From Trueperaceae bacterium (GTDB lineage Bacteria > Deinococcota > Deinococci > Deinococcales > Trueperaceae), in assembly GCA_024636105.1 (NCBI GenBank), contig JAGXHO010000104.1, positions 1-9,240 on the forward strand: a DNA stretch of 9,240 nucleotides. Direction: 5' to 3'. The notes under the pieces were generated by a model. It was not told the DNA's origin, did not search any database, and saw only the letters and a list, made by a program, of their open reading frames with translations. Shown here one piece after another: positions 6,101 to 9,240 of this stretch. How positions within the stretch are numbered: position 1 is the first letter of the stretch; the number at the start of each line of letters is the position of its first letter. A program made the translations under genes and the position numbers.

Positions 6101-9100
6101 CGCGCCGGCGATCGCCGCATGGATCAGCCGCTCGCCGAGCGCGGCCCGGTCGCGCACCCTCACCGCGTCCGACGCGCGCGCGCTCCGCCTCGTCGCGCGG
6201 CGCACGTGGCGGTTCTTCGAGACGTTCGTGACCGCCGACGAACGCCATCTGCCGCCAGACAACTTCCAGGAGGACCCCAACCCGGTCGTGGCGCGGCGCA
6301 CGTCGCCGACGAACATCGGCCTCTACCTGCTGTCGGCCGTGGCGGCACGCGACTTCGGTTGGTCGGGCACGGGAGGGACCGTGGCGCGGCTCGAGGCGAC
6401 CCTGGCGTCGGTGGCCGACCTGGAGCACTTCCGCGGCCACCTGTTCAACTGGTACGCGACCGAGGACGGCCGTGTGCTGGAGCCGCGCTACGTCTCCTCG
6501 GTCGACAGCGGGAACCTCGCCGGCCACCTCGTCGTCGTCGCCAACGCCTGCGCGTCCTGGGCGGACGCATGGCGCGCGCCCGAGGCCCGACGAGGGATGC
6601 TGGACGCGCTGCACCTCGTCCGCGAAGCGTCGGTCGACGTCGGCTCCGCGCCTGCGGGCGCCGGCGCCGCGGCGAAGGGACGCGCGGACGCGCTCGACGC
6701 CCTCGAAGCCGCACTCTCGGCGCCCGAGACGCCGTGGTCGGACCTCGGTCCGCTCGTGGCTGCGGTCGTCGGCCGGGCCCCCGACGCGACCGCGTCGGAT
6801 CCCGACGGCGGCGAGCGCGCGTACTGGGTCGGTGCGCTGCGACGCACGTGGCTCGGCCACGACGAGGACGCGCGCCTCGACGCCGCCGGGCACGAAGCGT
6901 TGGGCGCTCGACTGCGCGCCGTCGCGGCCACCGCGCGGTCGATGGCGCTGGCGATGGACTTCTCGTTCCTCCTCGACCCGGAGCGTGGCCTGCTGTCCAT
7001 CGGGTACTCCGTCGACGAGCAGAGCCTCGACCGCAGCTGCTACGACCTGTTGGCCTCGGAGGCGCGCCTCGCGAGCCTCTTCGCGATCGCCAAGGGCGAC
7101 GCCGAGACCATCCACTGGTTCCGGTTGGGCCGGGCGGCAACGCCCGTCGGAAGCGGCTCGGTGCTGCTCTCCTGGTCGGGCTCGATGTTCGAGTACCTGA
7201 TGCCGTACCTCGTCATGGAGGCGCCGATCGGCAGCTTGCTCGACCAATCGCAGCGCCACGCCGTGCGGCGCCAGCGAGCGTACGGCGAACGCCTCGACGT
7301 GCCTTGGGGGGTGTCGGAGTCGGCGTACGCCGCACGCGACCACGAGTTCACGTACCAGTACGCGAACTTCGGCGTCCCCGAGCTGGGGCTCAAGCGCGGC
7401 CTGGCCGAGAGCCTCGTGGTCGCCCCGTACGCGACCGGCTTGGCCACGATGGTCGACCCGCTGCACGCCCGCCAGAACTTCGCGCGCCTGCGCGAGTTGG
7501 GTGCGCTGGGCCGCTACGGGTACTACGAGGCGTTGGACTACACCGGGACCCGCGTGCCGGTGGGCGAACCGTTCACCCTGGTGCGCGCGTACATGGCCCA
7601 CCACCAGGGCATGACCGTCGTCGCGATCGCGAACGCGCTCGACGCCGGACGGATGCGCGCTCGGTTCCACCGCGAGCCGATCGTCCAGGCGGCCGAGCTG
7701 CTGCTGCAAGAGCGCGTGCCCCAGGACGTCGTCGCGGTCACCCCGCGCGTGGACGCGGTCCCGGAGTCGCCGACCGAGCGGCGCGCCAGCACGTCGACGC
7801 TGCGCCGCCTGCACCCGGTACCCACCGACGAGCCGGTCACGCACCTGCTGTCCAACGGGCGCTACGCGGTCATGCTGACCGCCACCGGCGCCGGCTACAG
7901 CCGCTGGCACGACCTCGCGGTCACGCGCTGGCGCGCGGACGCGACGCGCGACGACGGCGGCACGTTCGTGTTCCTGCGCGACACCGAGAGCGGCGACGTC
8001 TGGTCGGCCGGGATCGAACCGATCGGTCGAGGGGGAGAGGAAGACGTCGTGGAGTTCGGCGAGGACCACGCCGAGTTCATCCGGCGCCATGGCGACTTGA
8101 CCACGACGATGGACGTGCTGATCTCGGGCGAGGACGACGCCGAGGTGCGGCGGGTCTCGCTCGCCAACGCAAGCCGCCGCGAGCGGGTGATCGACGTGAC
8201 CTCGTACGCGGAGCTGGTCCTGACGTCGGCGGCCGTCGACGCCGCGCATCCGGCGTTCGCGAAGATGTTCGTCCAGACCGAGTACCTCCCTGAGGTCGAC
8301 GCGCTGATCGCGACGCGTCGCCGCCGCTCCCCAGAGGAGTCGGAGGTGTGGGCCGCCCATCTGGCGGTGGTCGAGGGCGAGGCCGTGGGGCCGACCCAAT
8401 ACGAGACCGACCGCGCGAACTTCCGCGGGCGCAGCCGGTCGATCGGCGCGGCCGCGGCGGTCGTCGACGCGCGGGTGCTCTCGAACACGGTCGGGACCGT
8501 GCTCGACCCGGTCTTCGCGCTGCGCCGGCGCGTGCGGGTGCCGCCCGGCGAAGTCGTGCGCGTCGCCTTCTGGACGGTGGTGGCGGGGTCGCGCGGCGCC
8601 TTGATGGACGCGATCGACAAACATCGCGACCGCAGCGCGTACGACCGCGCCAAGACGCTCGCCTGGACGCAGGCCCAGGTGCAGCTCCGGTTCTTGGGGG
8701 TCACCACCGAGGAGGCGGCCGAGTTCCAGCGGCTCGCCACGCCGCTGCTCACCGCCGACGCCCGCTTCCGGGCACCCGCCGGCGCGATCGCCGCCGGCGC
8801 GGGTCCGCAGTCGGGCCTATGGCCGCACTCGATCTCGGGCGACTTGCCCATCGTGCTCCTGCGCATCGACGACGTCGCCGACATGGAGCAAGTGCGCCAA
8901 CTGCTGCGCGCCCACGAGTACTGGCGCCTGAAGCGCTTGGCCGTCGACCTGGTCATCGTCAACGAGCACGCATCGTCGTACCTGCAGGACCTGCAGGTGG
9001 CGCTCGAGACCGCGGTGCGCTCCAGCCAGTCGCGACCTCGGTTCGGCGACCTGCCGGCGCAGGGGTCGGTCTACGTGCTGCGCGCCGACCTGATGACGCC

Positions 9101-9240
9101 CGAGGCGCGCGCGCTGCTGCGGTCGGTCGCGCGCGTCGCGCTCATCGCCCAGCGCGGCCCGATCGCCAGTCAGCTCGCGCGCCTGCCGGCGCCGGTGGTG
9201 ACCGCCCCAGTGCGTCGACGGCGGCCGCGCACGCCGACCC
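3171..9240 (+). CDS. Cyclic beta-1,2-glucan synthetase (GT84, glycoamylase-like, GH94; 3' partial)
   Basis: This inner-membrane enzyme (NdvB/ChvB/Cgs family) makes cyclic beta-1,2-glucan from UDP-glucose. In studied members the glucan is built on the protein, cyclised, and cut to size by the GH94 phosphorylase domain. The window holds 2023 codons without a stop; family members are about 2800 residues, so roughly 800 are missing. The N-terminus (1-411) includes the family signature RHELFGPDRLEQHAVSLA (25-42). Membrane segments lie near 412-434 and 440-465. The GT84 domain begins with TLVVVPT (489-495) and keeps D529 (LSDG), D630-A-D632, FTGKG (717-721), HD at 744-745 and R776-Q-H-R-W780, matching the D, DxD, E/D, (Q/R)xxRW pattern. 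More membrane segments follow at about 818-861, 885-905 and 946-985. The glycoamylase-like domain (about 1005-1500) has TSPTNIG (1044-1050), VDSGN (1111-1115), W1335, W1379/E1383 and MAHHQGM (1475-1481). The GH94 N-terminal beta-sandwich starts near 1555 (LLSNGRY, WHDLAVTRW), and PHSISGDLP lies at about 1885-1893. The GH94 catalytic barrel is cut off. The start is chosen for its ribosome binding site and the family-like N-terminus. Confidence 0.96.
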   Translation, partial: MVSRAPLSRTLRAAAPPWNDKAPVRHELFGPDRLEQHAVSLATAQRVAEQPRPVRPLRARLDDDAAALLAEYRASASEVARGHGVVPAGEWLLDNFHVVEAQVREVRDALPPSFYRQLPKLADGPFAGYPRVLGLTWAYVAHTDSNLSPAQLRRFIAAYQRVQPLTIGELWAVAITLRFVLIENLRRLTDEIAEDRAAYAAADALADRILQEGASRSWRDSDLTPRSDGAWRFAFAAQLAKRLRDQDPTTTPALGWLEERLVREGTSIDGVLAFTQQRLGASNVTMRNVITSMRLMSAIDWAELFEDVSLVDERLRARSSFALMDFATRDLYRRAIEELARGSSHSELEVTGRVLEAALDAAAAEPEHAARVGDPGYHLIGDGRIAFERALDARAPVGTRVRRFVGRLGLRGYVGAIALTTALLLGVLVAALSSTGVSVAWRAWLAVVMVLPLSEIATALVHRLITRRLGTKALPALDLSEGVPRAWRTLVVVPTILTSEEDLAEQIERLEVHYLTALDGDLTFAILSDGADADAEVLAGDDALLATAVDAIAALNRRHPPGPAGPRFLLLHRRRIFDAGQGVWMGWERKRGKLRELNRLLRGARDTTFLPLGGRPPTVPEDVRFVVTLDADTRLPRGATQKLVGKMAHPLNRPVLDPASQRVVHGYGILQPRVTSSLPALGAGSVFERVFGGPSGIDPYASAVSDVYQDLFGEGSFTGKGIYDVDAFEAALAGRIPDGTMLSHDLFEGVFARAGLASDIEVVEATPSRYDVAVKRQHRWTRGDWQLLPWLFGSRSGRPPVPALGRWKMVDNLRRSMLAPAALVALVSSWLLPPAGSAVGVAFVLGALVVPAFLPAFYAVVPRRSGVLVRNHLATLRAGLVRSSAQALLAIAFLPDTAWSMGDAVVRTLVRLYGTRRHLLEWTTAAWHARTPHLGVGGSYRTMAGSTLLAVGAAATVVPLTPAPLLLVVPFAVLWAAAPAIAAWISRSPSAARSRTLTASDARALRLVARRTWRFFETFVTADERHLPPDNFQEDPNPVVARRTSPTNIGLYLLSAVAARDFGWSGTGGTVARLEATLASVADLEHFRGHLFNWYATEDGRVLEPRYVSSVDSGNLAGHLVVVANACASWADAWRAPEARRGMLDALHLVREASVDVGSAPAGAGAAAKGRADALDALEAALSAPETPWSDLGPLVAAVVGRAPDATASDPDGGERAYWVGALRRTWLGHDEDARLDAAGHEALGARLRAVAATARSMALAMDFSFLLDPERGLLSIGYSVDEQSLDRSCYDLLASEARLASLFAIAKGDAETIHWFRLGRAATPVGSGSVLLSWSGSMFEYLMPYLVMEAPIGSLLDQSQRHAVRRQRAYGERLDVPWGVSESAYAARDHEFTYQYANFGVPELGLKRGLAESLVVAPYATGLATMVDPLHARQNFARLRELGALGRYGYYEALDYTGTRVPVGEPFTLVRAYMAHHQGMTVVAIANALDAGRMRARFHREPIVQAAELLLQERVPQDVVAVTPRVDAVPESPTERRASTSTLRRLHPVPTDEPVTHLLSNGRYAVMLTATGAGYSRWHDLAVTRWRADATRDDGGTFVFLRDTESGDVWSAGIEPIGRGGEEDVVEFGEDHAEFIRRHGDLTTTMDVLISGEDDAEVRRVSLANASRRERVIDVTSYAELVLTSAAVDAAHPAFAKMFVQTEYLPEVDALIATRRRRSPEESEVWAAHLAVVEGEAVGPTQYETDRANFRGRSRSIGAAAAVVDARVLSNTVGTVLDPVFALRRRVRVPPGEVVRVAFWTVVAGSRGALMDAIDKHRDRSAYDRAKTLAWTQAQVQLRFLGVTTEEAAEFQRLATPLLTADARFRAPAGAIAAGAGPQSGLWPHSISGDLPIVLLRIDDVADMEQVRQLLRAHEYWRLKRLAVDLVIVNEHASSYLQDLQVALETAVRSSQSRPRFGDLPAQGSVYVLRADLMTPEARALLRSVARVALIAQRGPIASQLARLPAPVVTAPVRRRRPRTPT

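Noticed and set aside
3023..8293. A plus-strand frame of 1756 codons overlapping the glucan synthetase
   Set aside because: It is out of frame with the synthetase, very rich in Arg, Ala, Gly and Pro, and shows no domain. It is a shadow of the real gene in GC-rich DNA.
5835..8624. A minus-strand frame of 929 codons
   Set aside because: It is antisense to the glycoamylase and GH94 parts of the synthetase, with the same reversed-codon composition and no motif.
8776..8804. Repeated CGCCGGCGCG segments
   Set aside because: They encode an Ala/Gly-rich stretch of the synthetase and are explained by codon use.
8981..8998. Tandem 9-base repeat around CCTGCAGG
   Set aside because: It lies inside the synthetase and simply encodes a repeated Leu-Gln pair; two copies do not indicate a repeat element.

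Overview
The window is very GC-rich bacterial DNA (about 70% by eye). Codons nearly always end in G or C, so antisense and shifted frames stay open for long stretches. The sequence does not fix the organism. A high-GC group such as Deinococcota (Trueperaceae-like) or Actinomycetota would fit the codon use and the two -10-like boxes lying only 5-6 bases upstream of ATG codons, an arrangement typical of leaderless transcripts. This is a weak inference.

Layout. Positions 2-199 (+) are the end of a gene that starts before the window. The tail resembles the cytosolic C-terminus of NhaP-type sodium/proton antiporters. Positions 200-554 hold no gene I can support, but a strong imperfect hairpin (501-553) lies just past the stop of the next gene and is its likely terminator. 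Positions 555-893 (-) encode a 112-residue cupin whose metal-binding histidines are missing. Positions 985-2763 (-) encode a complete SLC13/DASS-type permease with two RCK_C (TrkA_C) domains between its two membrane halves. The two minus-strand genes are 91 bases apart and may be transcribed together, permease first. Positions 2764-3170 are the divergent intergenic region. From 3171 to the window end (+) runs one huge gene, 2023 codons without a stop: a cyclic beta-1,2-glucan synthetase (NdvB/ChvB/Cgs type). It has an intact GT84 glycosyltransferase, a glycoamylase-like domain and the start of the GH94 phosphorylase region. The GH94 catalytic part lies beyond the window.

How the genes may fit together. 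An antiporter-like tail, a permease with RCK domains and a synthase for an osmoregulated glucan suggest a neighbourhood concerned with ions and osmotic balance. This rests only on gene order. I see no mobile element, CRISPR array, tRNA or rRNA, and no clearly new multi-gene system. The least ordinary features are a 12-codon reading frame overlapping the permease start by GTGA, the ligand-less cupin, and two intergenic stretches that look codon-like on both strands but have no start codon.
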